A DNA stretch of 64,000 nucleotides from the NCBI GenBank assembly GCA_965206405.1, contig CBDBJQ010000006.1:1426001-1490000 (forward strand), given 5' to 3'. Of the stretch, positions 8,972 to 18,061 are shown in pieces (position 1 is the first letter of the stretch; the number at the start of each line of letters is the position of its first letter). The notes beneath the pieces were generated by a model that was not told the origin of the DNA, did no database searches, and was given only the letters and a program-made list of their open reading frames with translations. Position numbers and translations under genes: made by a program. Origin of the DNA: CBDBJQ01 sp965206405 (GTDB lineage Bacteria; Pseudomonadota; Alphaproteobacteria; UBA8366).

Positions 8972-9760
8972 TCACAACAGGAATTCCTGCCCGGCGGCTG
9001 CTTCCTTTGGGGTTTTTTCCGGTAAGGTTTCCGCCGTTGGCGTAACCGATGCACCGACATCTCCGCCACGTTCCTGCAGTCCACGCTCCAGACCGTCGAG
9101 GACGGCGTCGCTCATGAGATCGCAATAGAGCTTTATGGCCCGCATCGCGTCATCGTTGCCGGGAATGGGATAAGTGATGTGCTCCGGCTCGGAATTGCTG
9201 TCAACGACCGCAATGACCGGAAGCGAAAGCTTTGCCGCCTCGCTGACCGCAATCGCTTCCTTGTTGGTGTCAACGACGAACAAGATGTCCGGCAGGCCAC
9301 CCATTTTCTTGATCCCGCCGAGGGCACGTTCGAGCTTACTGCCTTCGCGCTGCAAGCTGAGCAGCTCCCTCTTGGTAAACCCGCCCTGCATTTCCTCGAG
9401 CTGCTTCTCGATGGTGTGGAGGCGGGTGATTGAATTAGAGATCGTCTTCCAATTCGTCAGCATGCCTCCAAGCCACCGATGGTTGACGTAGTACTGGCCG
9501 CAGCGGGTTGCCGATTCGGCAACAATCTCGGACGCCTGGCGCTTGGTTCCGACGAACAGGATGCGGCCGCTGCCCGCGGCGATATCGCGAACGGCCTCCA
9601 TCGCCCGATAGAGCATTGGCACCGTCTGCTCGAGATCGATGATGTGAACGCCGTTGCGCTCTCCGAACACATACGGCGCCATACTGGGATTCCAGCGCCG
9701 GGTCGTGTGCCCATAATGCACGCCCGCTTCGAGAAGCTGGCGCATCGTGAATGTCGGCAT
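8972..9760 (-). CDS. rpsB: 30S ribosomal protein S2 (frame closes before the tail)
   Basis: Small-subunit protein S2, bound near the S1 and 16S head region. The conserved N terminus MPTFTMRQLLEAGVHYGHTT and the motifs LFVGTKRQA, NHRWLGGMLTNWKT and PDILFVVDTNKE are all present, so the core of about 230 residues is intact. ATG 9760 gives the conserved start; ATG 9766, two codons earlier, has the closer GGAAG Shine-Dalgarno and may be used. After the core the frame continues for about 30 residues and stops at 8972, while the expected Ala/Pro-rich tail continues in the -1 frame to 8634. A promoter lies at 9880-9908 and leaves a leader of about 100 nt; S2 autoregulates its leader in E. coli, not tested here. 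Confidence 0.93.
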   Translation of the reverse strand: MPTFTMRQLLEAGVHYGHTTRRWNPSMAPYVFGERNGVHIIDLEQTVPMLYRAMEAVRDIAAGSGRILFVGTKRQASEIVAESATRCGQYYVNHRWLGGMLTNWKTISNSITRLHTIEKQLEEMQGGFTKRELLSLQREGSKLERALGGIKKMGGLPDILFVVDTNKEAIAVSEAAKLSLPVIAVVDSNSEPEHITYPIPGNDDAMRAIKLYCDLMSDAVLDGLERGLQERGGDVGASVTPTAETLPEKTPKEAAAGQEFLL

Positions 9761-9879
9761 AACCATTTGTCTTCCTTTTCCGGTTGGCCTCCGCGAGTCG
9801 CTACCGTTTCCGGCACCGGAAGGGAACATCCATAGGATGTCGCCCAAGACCCGCGTGTGGATTTGCAGAATGCGCGCGA

Positions 9880-9908
9880 GGTATACTCTCAGGAGCCGCC
9901 CAGTTCAA
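9880..9908 (-). promoter_or_regulatory. Sigma-70-type promoter of the rpsB operon
   Basis: On the minus strand TTGAAC (9903-9908) and TATACC (9880-9885) are separated by exactly 17 bp, in the dnaE-rpsB gap, about 115-120 bp before the rpsB start. Predicted transcription start is near 9873. This is the only good hexamer pair I saw in that gap. Confidence 0.7.
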
Positions 9909-9951
9909 CCTTATTCCGAAAAGCCAAACCTTCCGGAATTCCCCGAACTGG

Positions 9952-12900
9952 CTACACCTCCATGACGTCGAGCACGCCAGGAGACGCCTTGATGGCGGCC
10001 CGGAATTCCGTCGTGAGACTACAGGTGACGGCAAGGTCCATCTCGACCTCGCGTTCCAGCCCGTCGACAACGAGATTGAGATATCCACCACCGGCCGAGC
10101 CGTGCTGTTCGATGACCCGAGCGATATGGTCCACTGCTACCGCCTCCCGGATAACGATTTTAAGGCCCTGCGCCGCCGAGTTGGCAGTCACGGCACCATC
10201 CCCTTTCGGCGCCTCCAGGCTGGAGATCCTGCCTGCGGTCAATTGCGTCGTGCCGTCGTCCCGCGTCGAGATCTCGATCTCCACCAGAAGGCGGGGCTCA
10301 TCCTCAAGCAGATTCCGGCTCCCGCTGAGAAACTCCGGGAAAACCTGGAAGGTGAAGGTTCCCGAGGGATCGGACATCGTCACCGTCGCCATCTGCTCGC
10401 CTGACCTCGAAGAGCGGAACCGCCGCTTCAGGACGACGCCGGCAAGAAGATGCCGGGATCCAGTGATTTTACCGGAATTGATATCGGACCAACTGACGAC
10501 GCCGAGCTGGTCGAGTTGCGGCTTGGCCAGTTCGAGCGGATGTCCGGATAGATAACAGCCAAGCGCCTCGTATTCCTGCGCCAGACGCTCGTCCTCAGAC
10601 CAATCAGCGACCTCCGGCAGAAGCGGCCGCATCGCTGAGGCGGAAGCGTTGCCGTTGCCGAATAGATTCGCCTGGTTGTTATCGCGATCTCGCTGCAGGC
10701 TCGTTGCGTATTGCGCAAGGATTTCCGCCGCATCGCTCGCCTGGCGCCGATTGGCGAGCAGGCTGTCGAAAGCGCCAGTCTTGGCTAGGTACTCGATATA
10801 GGATTTTCTTATCGCGGTGCTCTCGACGCGCTCGACCATCTCAAAGATATCGGAAAAGGGGCCGTTTTTCTCACGCTCACGAACCACTGCCTCCATCGCC
10901 TCCGCGCCGACACGCCGGATTGCGGCCAGGGCGTAGCGGATAGATTTCGCGCCATCCTCCTGCCTCTCGACCCTGAAGGCGACTCCCGATTTCTGGATGT
11001 CCGGAGACAGCAGCACGGCGCCGCGGTTCTTCAGCTCGGCACGAAACTCCTCGACTTTCTCGGGCTGTCCCATCGCCATCGTCATCGAGGCCGCTATGAA
11101 CTCGACCGGGTAGTGTGCCTTCATATACGCGGTCTGCCAGGCAATCAGCCCATAGGCTGCGGCATGGGATTTATTGAATCCGTAGCCGGCAAACTTTTCG
11201 ACCTGCTCGAATATGTTTCGCGCTGAACTGCCGGAGATACCATTCTCCGTGGCTCCGGAGATGAATCTCTCCCGCTGCGCCTCCATTTCGGATTTTTTCT
11301 TCTTGCTCATTGCCCGCCGCAGGATGTCAGCTTCGCCCAGCGCATAGCCTGCGAGTACCTGGGCGATCTCCATCACCTGTTCCTGATAGACGGCAAGGCC
11401 GTAGGTCGGCGCGAGAACCTCCTCGAGTATCGGATCAAGGAAGGAGATCTCTTCCTGCCCGTGCTTGCGCCTGATGTAGCTCGGGATATTGTCCATCGGC
11501 CCCGGACGGTACAGCGCAACAAGGGCGATGATGTCCTCAAAGCGGTCGGGTTTCAGCTTCGTCACGACCTCCCGCATGCCAGCGCCCTCAAGCTGGAACA
11601 CGCCAACCGTCTCGCCGCGACCCAGCATCCCCAAAGTTTTCTCGTCGTCGAGGGGAATGCTCCGCAGATCGACCATCTCGTTCTGCTCGGCCAGGAGCGC
11701 CGTCGTCCGATCAAGGATGGTCAGCGTTTTTAGACCGAGAAAGTCGAACTTCACCAGCCCCGCCGCCTCGATCGCCTCCATATTGTACTGGGTGACCGGC
11801 ATGTCCGACCGGGGGTCCCGGTAAAGCGGCACCAGCTCTTCGAGAGGCCTGTCGCTGATGACGACACCGGCAGCGTGAGTCGACGCGTGCCGATACATGC
11901 CCTCCAGCTTCAACGCCAGGCGAACGAGATCCTTGATATGCTCCTTTTCCCTGATCAGGGTTTTGAACTCGGGGCCTGCGGCGGCTTCCTTCAGTTTGAC
12001 CGGGGCGGCGGGATTGATCTCGACCAGCTTGCAAACCTGATCGACCTCGGAGTAGCTGACGCCAAGAGCCCTGCCAACATCGCGCAGCACGGCACGCGCC
12101 TCCATCTTGCCGAAGGTGATGATCTGGGCGACCCGGTTGCTTCCGTATTCGTTCTGCACGTAGCGGATGACCCTGTCCCGACCTTCGGCGCAGAAATCGA
12201 TGTCGAAATCCGGCATGCTGATGCGGTCCGGATTGAGAAATCTCTCGAACATCAACCCCCAGCGAAGAGGATCCAGGTCCGTAATCATCAACGCCCAGGC
12301 TACGGCCGAACCGGCACCGGAACCGCGGCCGGGACCGACCGGTATCCCTTCGCCCCGGGCCCAGCCGATGAAATCGGCGACAATCAGGAAGTATCCGGCG
12401 TACCCCATCTTGGCGATGACGCCGGCCTCGTATTCGCAACGCTCGCGATAGGGTACCGCCGCCTGCTTGCGTTCGGCTTCGTTCATTCCTTCCTGATAGA
12501 CATGGTCCTCGAGGCGTTTTTCGAGGCCAATCATCGTCATTTCGCGCAGAAGTTCTTCCTCATCGCGCCCTTCCAGCTTCGGATAGGGCGGCAGGATCGG
12601 CTTCTTTTTTCCCGGCACATAGGCGCAGCGCTGTGCCACCGTGATCGTGTTGGCGATCGCCTCCGGAACATCGGCGAAGAGCGCCTGCATCTCCTGCGCC
12701 GATTTGAAACGATGATCGATCGTCAGCCGGCGGCGCTCCTTCTGCGCCACATGCGCGCCTTCAGCGATGCAGAGCAGAATGTCCTGTGCCTCGTGCATGC
12801 TCTCATCAGCAAAATAGGCATCGTTGGCCGCGACCAGCGGGACATCGTGGCGATAGGCGAGATTGATGAGGATATCCTCGATTCTCCGGGCAGTCGCGCT

Positions 12901-13500
12901 GCCCTGGCCATGCCGCATCAGCTCAACGTAAAGCCGCCCCGGGAATGCCGAGGCGAGGCGTTCCAAGAGCGCTTCGGCCCTATCCGCATGCCCCTCTTCC
13001 AGAAGCCTGTTAACCGGGCCGCCGGTCCCGCCGGTAAGCAGGAGCAGGCCTTCGCTGTGCTCCTTCAGATCCCGTTCGCGTAGCTGGAATCCCTCGGTGG
13101 AATCCGTGCTCAGATACCCGTTGCTGACGAGGGCAAGAAGGTTCTTGTAACCGGTTTCCGACTGCACCAGCAGGACAACGACAGGCAGGGTCTCTGTCCC
13201 AGCATGACTGCCATTGCCATTGCCATTGCCATTGCCGCTGGCGCCGTTAGCGCGCCGCCCGCCAGAACCTTCATTGTCTTCCTTGAACGAAACCTGGCAG
13301 CCGATGATCGGCTGGACACCCATATCCCGAGCGCAATCGACGAATTCAAGGACACCAAACAGGTTGTTGGTGTCAGTGACCGCGATCGCCGGCATGTCGG
13401 CATCCCTCGAGAGGGTGGCCACATCCTTGAGGTGAAGCGTGCCTTCGGCGAGCGAAAACGACGAATGGACGTGGAGATGAACGAAGCCGGCGTGGGACAT
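9952..13500 (-). CDS. dnaE: DNA polymerase III alpha subunit
   Basis: Replicative C-family polymerase subunit. The 1182-residue protein starts with the PHP domain (HLHVHSSFS at about residues 8-16), followed by the polymerase core (GRGSGAGSAVAWAL and the catalytic PDFDIDFC motif), the helix-hairpin-helix region (GYGFNKSHAAAYG) and a C-terminal OB fold. Family length and order fit the main DnaE, not the error-prone DnaE2. ATG 13500 is chosen, with an AGGTG upstream; a GTG at 13515 is also in frame. An odd feature is an Asn-Gly repeat near residue 95 encoded by a hexanucleotide tract. It is the last gene of the proS-lolC-lolD-dnaE run. Confidence 0.97.
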   Translation of the reverse strand: MSHAGFVHLHVHSSFSLAEGTLHLKDVATLSRDADMPAIAVTDTNNLFGVLEFVDCARDMGVQPIIGCQVSFKEDNEGSGGRRANGASGNGNGNGNGSHAGTETLPVVVLLVQSETGYKNLLALVSNGYLSTDSTEGFQLRERDLKEHSEGLLLLTGGTGGPVNRLLEEGHADRAEALLERLASAFPGRLYVELMRHGQGSATARRIEDILINLAYRHDVPLVAANDAYFADESMHEAQDILLCIAEGAHVAQKERRRLTIDHRFKSAQEMQALFADVPEAIANTITVAQRCAYVPGKKKPILPPYPKLEGRDEEELLREMTMIGLEKRLEDHVYQEGMNEAERKQAAVPYRERCEYEAGVIAKMGYAGYFLIVADFIGWARGEGIPVGPGRGSGAGSAVAWALMITDLDPLRWGLMFERFLNPDRISMPDFDIDFCAEGRDRVIRYVQNEYGSNRVAQIITFGKMEARAVLRDVGRALGVSYSEVDQVCKLVEINPAAPVKLKEAAAGPEFKTLIREKEHIKDLVRLALKLEGMYRHASTHAAGVVISDRPLEELVPLYRDPRSDMPVTQYNMEAIEAAGLVKFDFLGLKTLTILDRTTALLAEQNEMVDLRSIPLDDEKTLGMLGRGETVGVFQLEGAGMREVVTKLKPDRFEDIIALVALYRPGPMDNIPSYIRRKHGQEEISFLDPILEEVLAPTYGLAVYQEQVMEIAQVLAGYALGEADILRRAMSKKKKSEMEAQRERFISGATENGISGSSARNIFEQVEKFAGYGFNKSHAAAYGLIAWQTAYMKAHYPVEFIAASMTMAMGQPEKVEEFRAELKNRGAVLLSPDIQKSGVAFRVERQEDGAKSIRYALAAIRRVGAEAMEAVVREREKNGPFSDIFEMVERVESTAIRKSYIEYLAKTGAFDSLLANRRQASDAAEILAQYATSLQRDRDNNQANLFGNGNASASAMRPLLPEVADWSEDERLAQEYEALGCYLSGHPLELAKPQLDQLGVVSWSDINSGKITGSRHLLAGVVLKRRFRSSRSGEQMATVTMSDPSGTFTFQVFPEFLSGSRNLLEDEPRLLVEIEISTRDDGTTQLTAGRISSLEAPKGDGAVTANSAAQGLKIVIREAVAVDHIARVIEQHGSAGGGYLNLVVDGLEREVEMDLAVTCSLTTEFRAAIKASPGVLDVMEV
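13211..13234. repeat. Hexanucleotide tract inside dnaE
   Basis: Four perfect copies of CCATTG followed by the variant CCGCTG. On the coding strand this encodes repeating Asn-Gly in the PHP domain, in a loop between conserved blocks. Being a multiple of three it cannot cause frameshifts, but copy number may vary between strains. Confidence 0.85.
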
Positions 13501-13651
13501 GGGATACACCTGCACTGCAAAGGCAAAAGTCGATCCTAGGGCACTAACAAAATACCCGGTTCATTGGGTGCAAGGGAAGGTATGCAACACAATATCTTGT
13601 GGGCAACTCCGGAATCCCGAAAAATTCCGTGATTTCGGATTCGGGGCTGAA

Positions 13652-14383
13652 TTAGCCCCTTTCCGCCTTCAGTTTGCCCTCGCCCAAGCTCAGAACCCGA
13701 TCGGCGCGGCTAGCCAGCGCCTCGTTGTGCGTTGCGATCAGGGCCGCAAGCCCAGCTTCACGCACCAGTTGCTCGAGAAGCGCAAAAACCTCTCCGGCCG
13801 TTCGCTCATCCAGATTACCTGTCGGCTCGTCGGCAATAAGAAGGTGCGGGCCGTTGGCCAGCGCCCGCACAATAGCGACCCGCTGACGCTCCCCGCCCGA
13901 GAGTTCCGCCGGGCGATGTCCGGCCCGGTCAGCCAGCCCCACAGCTGCCAGCAGCGCGTCGGCCCGCTCGCTGGATTCCTGACGGTCGAATCCCGCAATG
14001 CTCAATGGCATGATTACGTTTTCGTGAGCGGAAAACTCGGGCAGCAGGTGATCGAACTGGTAGACGAACCCGACCGCTTCCCGCCGCAACCGCGTCCGGA
14101 CCTTGTCGGAGAGATCACCGCAGGCCATTCCATCCAGCATGACCGCGCCCGCATCCGGTGGCTCGAGCAGTCCTGCGATATGCAGAAGGGTCGACTTGCC
14201 GCTACCGGACGGCCCTATCAGAGCCACGAATTCGCCTTTTGCAACCGTACAGGACGCACCCCTGAGAACCGGCACGGGATCATCATTATGCCGATAAATC
14301 CGGATCACATCCGTCAGCTGCAACACCGGATTCTGCACCGGATTCGGCCGGCCCCCGGCTACATCGGCCATCCCTTCACTCAT
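13652..14383 (-). CDS. lolD: Lipoprotein-releasing ABC transporter ATP-binding protein
   Basis: ATPase of the LolCDE-type complex that extracts lipoproteins from the inner membrane for transfer to LolA. The 243-residue protein has Walker A GPSGSGKST at 57-65, the ABC signature LSGGERQRV at 161-169, Walker B LLIADEP at 181-187 and the H-loop THN. The start ATG 14383 overlaps the lolC stop by 8 bp; the frame could extend to 14458 but that would be entirely inside lolC. A short GGGGCT/AGCCCC hairpin spans the stop codon (13643-13659) without a T-run. A related macrolide-exporter ATPase is less likely, given the adjacent lolC. Confidence 0.93.
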   Translation of the reverse strand: MSEGMADVAGGRPNPVQNPVLQLTDVIRIYRHNDDPVPVLRGASCTVAKGEFVALIGPSGSGKSTLLHIAGLLEPPDAGAVMLDGMACGDLSDKVRTRLRREAVGFVYQFDHLLPEFSAHENVIMPLSIAGFDRQESSERADALLAAVGLADRAGHRPAELSGGERQRVAIVRALANGPHLLIADEPTGNLDERTAGEVFALLEQLVREAGLAALIATHNEALASRADRVLSLGEGKLKAERG

Positions 14384-15620
14384 AGCGCAGCAACTCCACC
14401 GGATTGAGCCGAGCTGCCCGCCAGGCGGGGTACATGGAGGCCACAAACGAGATAACAAGAGCCATGACTACGACCACGGAGATCTCGACAGGATCGATTT
14501 TGGCCGGAAGCTTCGATAGGAAATAGATCTCGGCCTGAAACAGCTCCACGCCGGACAGGGATTCGAGCCATTGCCGGATTCTCTCCACATTATCAGCGAT
14601 GGCGATGCCGAGAAGCCCGCCGACCAGAGTACCGATGCTTCCGACGCTGGCCCCGATAGCGAAAAATATCCTGAGTATGGAACCACGCGATGCACCCATC
14701 GTCCGCAGAATGGCGATACCCTGTTCCTTGTCGTGGACGAGCATCACCTGGCTCGATACCACGTTGAAAGCAGCCACCAGGATAATCAGGGTCAGAATCA
14801 GGAACATCACGTTGCGCTCAACCTCAAGCGCGGTCAGGAAAGTGTCGTTGATGTCCAGCCAGCTTCGAATACCGAAGGACGGACCGAGATCCTCGGCGAT
14901 CCTTTCCCGCAACGCCGGCACCGCATTTTCGTGCGTGGCCGTGACCTCGATGTGAGAAACCCTGTCCCCAAGCTTGAAGAAGGTTTGCGCGGCAGCCAGC
15001 GGCATATACACGAAACCGGAGTCGTACTGCTGCATGCCGACGTCGAAAACGCCGGCGATGCGGAACGTCTTGAGACGCGGCAGGATACCGAAGGGCGTCG
15101 TGTTGCCTTCGGGGAGCAGAAAACCGAGTCGATCGCCCGCACTAACGCCAAGCTGGCGGGCCAGCCTCCGGCCTATGAGAACGCCCGATTGCGCGTCGAA
15201 ATTTCCGAGACCGCCCTCAGCAATGTTGTCACGGAGACGTGGCTTCGCGTCGATTAGGCGCGTTGTCAATCCTCGCACCAAAGCGCCCGAGGATTGATTA
15301 CCGGCAGCAAGGAGCGTCTTTCCGACCACGACTGGTTCGGCTGAAACCACGCCCTCGATATTCCGTAAATGCTTGGCAAGGGTTTCATGGTCACCCACGC
15401 CACCTCTTTCCGCGCTGATTTCCAGATGGCCATTGAGGCCGAGGATTGTACTGATCAGCTCCTGGCGGAAGCCATTCATCACCGCCATCACGATGATTAG
15501 GGTCGCAACCCCAAGTGTGATTCCGAGAAGGGAGAACCAGGCGACAAGGGAGAAAAAACTCTCCTTGCGTCGGGAACGCAGGTAGCGAAACGTGACCAGC
15601 CGTTCGAAGGAAGACAGCAT
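14376..15620 (-). CDS. lolC: Lipoprotein-releasing ABC transporter permease (LolC/E family)
   Basis: Inner-membrane permease partner of LolD. The 414-residue protein has the family layout: one N-terminal membrane helix (residues about 20-50), a large periplasmic domain, and three C-terminal membrane segments, ending in the typical MYPAWRAARLNPVELLRYE-like tail. The single permease gene suggests a LolF-like homodimer or a partner elsewhere, as in many alphaproteobacteria. It starts immediately after the proS stop (zero spacing) and overlaps lolD by 8 bp. Confidence 0.93.
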   Translation of the reverse strand: MLSSFERLVTFRYLRSRRKESFFSLVAWFSLLGITLGVATLIIVMAVMNGFRQELISTILGLNGHLEISAERGGVGDHETLAKHLRNIEGVVSAEPVVVGKTLLAAGNQSSGALVRGLTTRLIDAKPRLRDNIAEGGLGNFDAQSGVLIGRRLARQLGVSAGDRLGFLLPEGNTTPFGILPRLKTFRIAGVFDVGMQQYDSGFVYMPLAAAQTFFKLGDRVSHIEVTATHENAVPALRERIAEDLGPSFGIRSWLDINDTFLTALEVERNVMFLILTLIILVAAFNVVSSQVMLVHDKEQGIAILRTMGASRGSILRIFFAIGASVGSIGTLVGGLLGIAIADNVERIRQWLESLSGVELFQAEIYFLSKLPAKIDPVEISVVVVMALVISFVASMYPAWRAARLNPVELLRYE

Positions 15621-17000
15621 CTAACCGGTCAGGCGGGCCATCGCCGATTCGAGGGAAACTTCCTCGCGTTCGCCGGTGCCTCGGCGCTTGAGTTCAACTG
15701 TCCCTTTCTCCAGGCCCCGGGGACCCACCACCACCTGCCAGGGCAAGCCGATCAGGTCCATCTCGCTGAACTTTACGCCTGCGCGTTCGTCCCTGTCGTC
15801 GTACAGAACCTCCACTCCGGCCGCTGCCATCCGGTTGAAGATATCCTCGCAGAACGCCGCACAGCCGTCGTCCTTGGGTCCGAGATTGAGGAGGCCGACC
15901 GCGAAGGGAGCGACACTCTCCGGCCAGAGAATTCCGTCGTCATCGTGGCAGGCCTCGATGATGCCGCCGACAAGGCGGGAGACACCGATCCCGTAGGATC
16001 CCATCTGGACCGCGACGTCCTCGCCCTCGGGGATGGCCACAACAGCGTTCAGGGGTTTGGAATACTTGTCGCCAAAGAAAAAGATGTGGCCCACCTCGAT
16101 ACCGCGGGCCGTGATCCGGCTACCTTCCGGGACCGCCTCGTGAAACCGATCCTCGTCATGCTTCTCGTCAGTTGCCGCATAAAGCAACGTCCAGCGGGCG
16201 ACGATCTCCTCAAGCGCCCCGATGTCGCTGAAATCAACATTTTCGCTGAGCACATCAAAATCGAGATAGTCACTGTGGCAGAAAACCTCGCTTTCGCCGG
16301 TTTCAGCCAGGACAACGAATTCATGGCTCAAATCACCGCCGATGGGGCCGGTATCGGCCTGCATCGGAATAACCTTGAGGCCCATGCGTGCGAAGGTGCG
16401 CAAATAGGCAACGAACATCTTGTTGTAGGCGATTCGACCCGCCTCGGGGCTGACATCGAAGCTGTAGGCATCCTTCATCAGAAACTCCCGCCCCCGCATG
16501 ACCCCAAACCGCGGCCGGATCTCATCCCGGAACTTCCACTGGATATGATAAAAATTCATCGGCAGATCGCGATAACTGCGGACATGAGCCTTGAGGATAT
16601 CCGTTACTAGTTCTTCATTGGTCGGACCGTAGAGCATATCCCGACCGCGCCGGTCGACGATGCGCAGCATCTCCTCGCCATAATCGTCGTAACGGCCGGA
16701 TTGCCGCCACAAATCCGCCGACTGGATCGTCGGCATCAGGATCTCCAGCGCGCCGCTGCGATTCTGTTCCTCGCGCACGATCTGTCCGATCTTGTTCATT
16801 ACCCGCAAGCCCAGGGGCAGCCAGGAATAGATGCCTGCTGCGGCCTGCCGGATCATGCCAGCCCGCAGCATGTAGCGGTGCGACACGATCTGCGCCTCGT
16901 GCGGCACCTCCCGCATGGTGGGGATGAAATAGCGCGACCAGCGAACGGCGTCGGCTGTAGCTGCGGTTTTTGAAGATTCAGGCCCCATAAATGCAGTCAT
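15621..17000 (-). CDS. proS: Prolyl-tRNA synthetase, short type without editing domain
   Basis: Class II aminoacyl-tRNA synthetase that charges tRNA-Pro. At 459 residues it lacks the roughly 180-residue YbaK-like editing insertion of E. coli ProS, as in most alphaproteobacteria. Visible motifs are AGMIRQAAAGIYSWLPLG, the motif 2 region FRDEIRPRFGVMRGREFLMK and the motif 3 GIGVSRLVGGIIE, followed by an anticodon-binding domain (QVVVGPRGLEKG). ATG 17000 is used; an ATG at 16988 is an alternative. A free-standing editing factor, if present, is not in this window. Confidence 0.96.
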   Translation of the reverse strand: MTAFMGPESSKTAATADAVRWSRYFIPTMREVPHEAQIVSHRYMLRAGMIRQAAAGIYSWLPLGLRVMNKIGQIVREEQNRSGALEILMPTIQSADLWRQSGRYDDYGEEMLRIVDRRGRDMLYGPTNEELVTDILKAHVRSYRDLPMNFYHIQWKFRDEIRPRFGVMRGREFLMKDAYSFDVSPEAGRIAYNKMFVAYLRTFARMGLKVIPMQADTGPIGGDLSHEFVVLAETGESEVFCHSDYLDFDVLSENVDFSDIGALEEIVARWTLLYAATDEKHDEDRFHEAVPEGSRITARGIEVGHIFFFGDKYSKPLNAVVAIPEGEDVAVQMGSYGIGVSRLVGGIIEACHDDDGILWPESVAPFAVGLLNLGPKDDGCAAFCEDIFNRMAAAGVEVLYDDRDERAGVKFSEMDLIGLPWQVVVGPRGLEKGTVELKRRGTGEREEVSLESAMARLTG

Positions 17001-17176
17001 TTTTTATCCATTCCGGCAATCACGCGATCGCAAAAAACGCGCATAGCCGCCCGGTGCCCAGAGGACAGGTGATACCGCATGGTGCCCTAAACTTCCACGA
17101 CCAAAAGTGACCAATCCACCAATGGCAGCGGATAACCTCACCAGGCAATCGCACCGACTGATCTCACCGGACAATC

Positions 17177-17392
17177 TCACCGAATACCCGTGCCTGGCTT
17201 TATCCGCTTGCCTTCCGGATCAACAGTTGCTTCCAGGCTTGCCGTACCTGGATGCGGCACACCGGCAAGATCGAGCGTGACCCGAACGCCGCCTTTCTTC
17301 ATCGCCCTGCCCATGGTCCCGGCCATCACCCCACCGCCGATAATCACGACGCCGGCCGAAGAGGGAAAAGGGTTTCTTGTCGAGTCCGCCAT
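17177..17392 (-). CDS. Small hypothetical protein
   Basis: An open frame of about 71 codons from ATG 17392, or 98 codons from 17473 where it would overlap the end of tag by 49 bp. The product has a glycine-rich stretch (VVIIGGGVMAGTMGRAMKKG) and a basic C terminus. No good Shine-Dalgarno is visible at either start, and an opposite-strand frame is open across the same DNA, so coding is uncertain. I do not recognise a family. It fills part of the 424-bp gap between tag and proS. Confidence 0.3.
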   Translation of the reverse strand: MADSTRNPFPSSAGVVIIGGGVMAGTMGRAMKKGGVRVTLDLAGVPHPGTASLEATVDPEGKRIKPGTGIR

Positions 17393-17424
17393 TCGGGCTG
17401 TCACCGGCACCGTTGCCGGGTCTA

Positions 17425-17994
17425 TCACTGACCCTGTTTCCGCGACCAAAATCTCGCCGGCGCGCCTCGCCATGGTGGATCAAGCGCCAGAATCTCCGCC
17501 TGTACGGGACAGTGGGAATGATGGGCGCCCGGGAGATAACCGGTGCTCATCAGGAACTCCCCGGTGATTTCTGGGCCGGTGAAACGGAATGTCTTGCGAA
17601 ACAGCTTCACCCAGCCCGGTTTCTGCATCGGATGGTGTGCATCGAGCCAAGTCCGAAAACTGCCAAACTCCTCGCGCAGTTCCTGGATCGTCTTGGCATT
17701 GGCGATCGCCGCATCCACCTTCAGGCGGTTGCGGATGATTCCCGCATCGCCGAGCAGACGCCGTCTATCGCGGGCGCCGTAAGACGCAACCGTGTCGATC
17801 GCAAATTTTCCATAGGCCTTCCGGAACGCATCGCGTTTCTTCAGCACAGTCAGCCATGACAGGCCGGCCTGGTTGATTTCAAGAATCAAACGCTCGAACA
17901 GAACCGCATCGTCAGTGACCGGAAAGCCATATTCCGTGGCGTGATAGGGACCGTGAAAAGGGTGTCCAAGGGCACTTTTGCAGTATCCGCTCAC
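17425..17994 (-). CDS. tag: DNA-3-methyladenine glycosylase I
   Basis: Base-excision repair enzyme that removes 3-methyladenine from alkylated DNA. The 189-residue length is typical. The four zinc ligands of the Tag family can be matched: Cys5 and His18 at the N terminus (GPYHATEYGFPV) and His158/Cys162 in the C-terminal HHSHC. The catalytic Glu in LEINQAGLSW is Glu39. It lies between the DUF1467 gene and proS, which are usually direct neighbours in alphaproteobacteria, so tag appears to be an insertion in that order. No LexA-type box was seen in its 67-bp upstream gap. Confidence 0.93.
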   Translation of the reverse strand: MSGYCKSALGHPFHGPYHATEYGFPVTDDAVLFERLILEINQAGLSWLTVLKKRDAFRKAYGKFAIDTVASYGARDRRRLLGDAGIIRNRLKVDAAIANAKTIQELREEFGSFRTWLDAHHPMQKPGWVKLFRKTFRFTGPEITGEFLMSTGYLPGAHHSHCPVQAEILALDPPWRGAPARFWSRKQGQ

Positions 17995-18061
17995 GGGTCC
18001 AATCCACAGACGCCTGGATGTACAAGCTCGCTTGCCTGCATTTTATGTTTCTTGCTCGGCA

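Larger units (their letters stand above)
8634..9018 (-). other. Out-of-frame, repeat-rich C-terminal tail of rpsB
   Basis: Downstream of the rpsB core, the -1 frame stays open to a stop at 8634 and encodes about 118 residues that are almost only Ala, Glu, Pro, Thr and Ser (APAETPAE-type repeats, then ten ETPAS copies, then a non-repetitive PAKPAVPEAGAAEP ending). Ala/Pro/Glu tails are common on alphaproteobacterial S2 proteins, so this looks like the natural S2 tail disconnected by one base. A run of six A and four C on the coding strand (9009-9018) lies in the only stretch where both frames are open, 8972 to about 9125, and is the likely site. Alternatives are a true frameshift mutation, a sequence error in the homopolymer or ribosomal slippage; the sequence cannot decide. 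Confidence 0.55.

Noticed and set aside
8503..9045. Plus-strand repeat protein with EAGVS period over the rpsB tail
   Set aside because: The 15-bp repeats keep all frames open; the minus frame next to rpsB gives the expected tail composition, so this is the weaker reading.
11875..13083. Plus-strand frame of 402 codons inside dnaE
   Set aside because: Fully antisense to conserved dnaE motifs; composition is that of a reverse-complement shadow.
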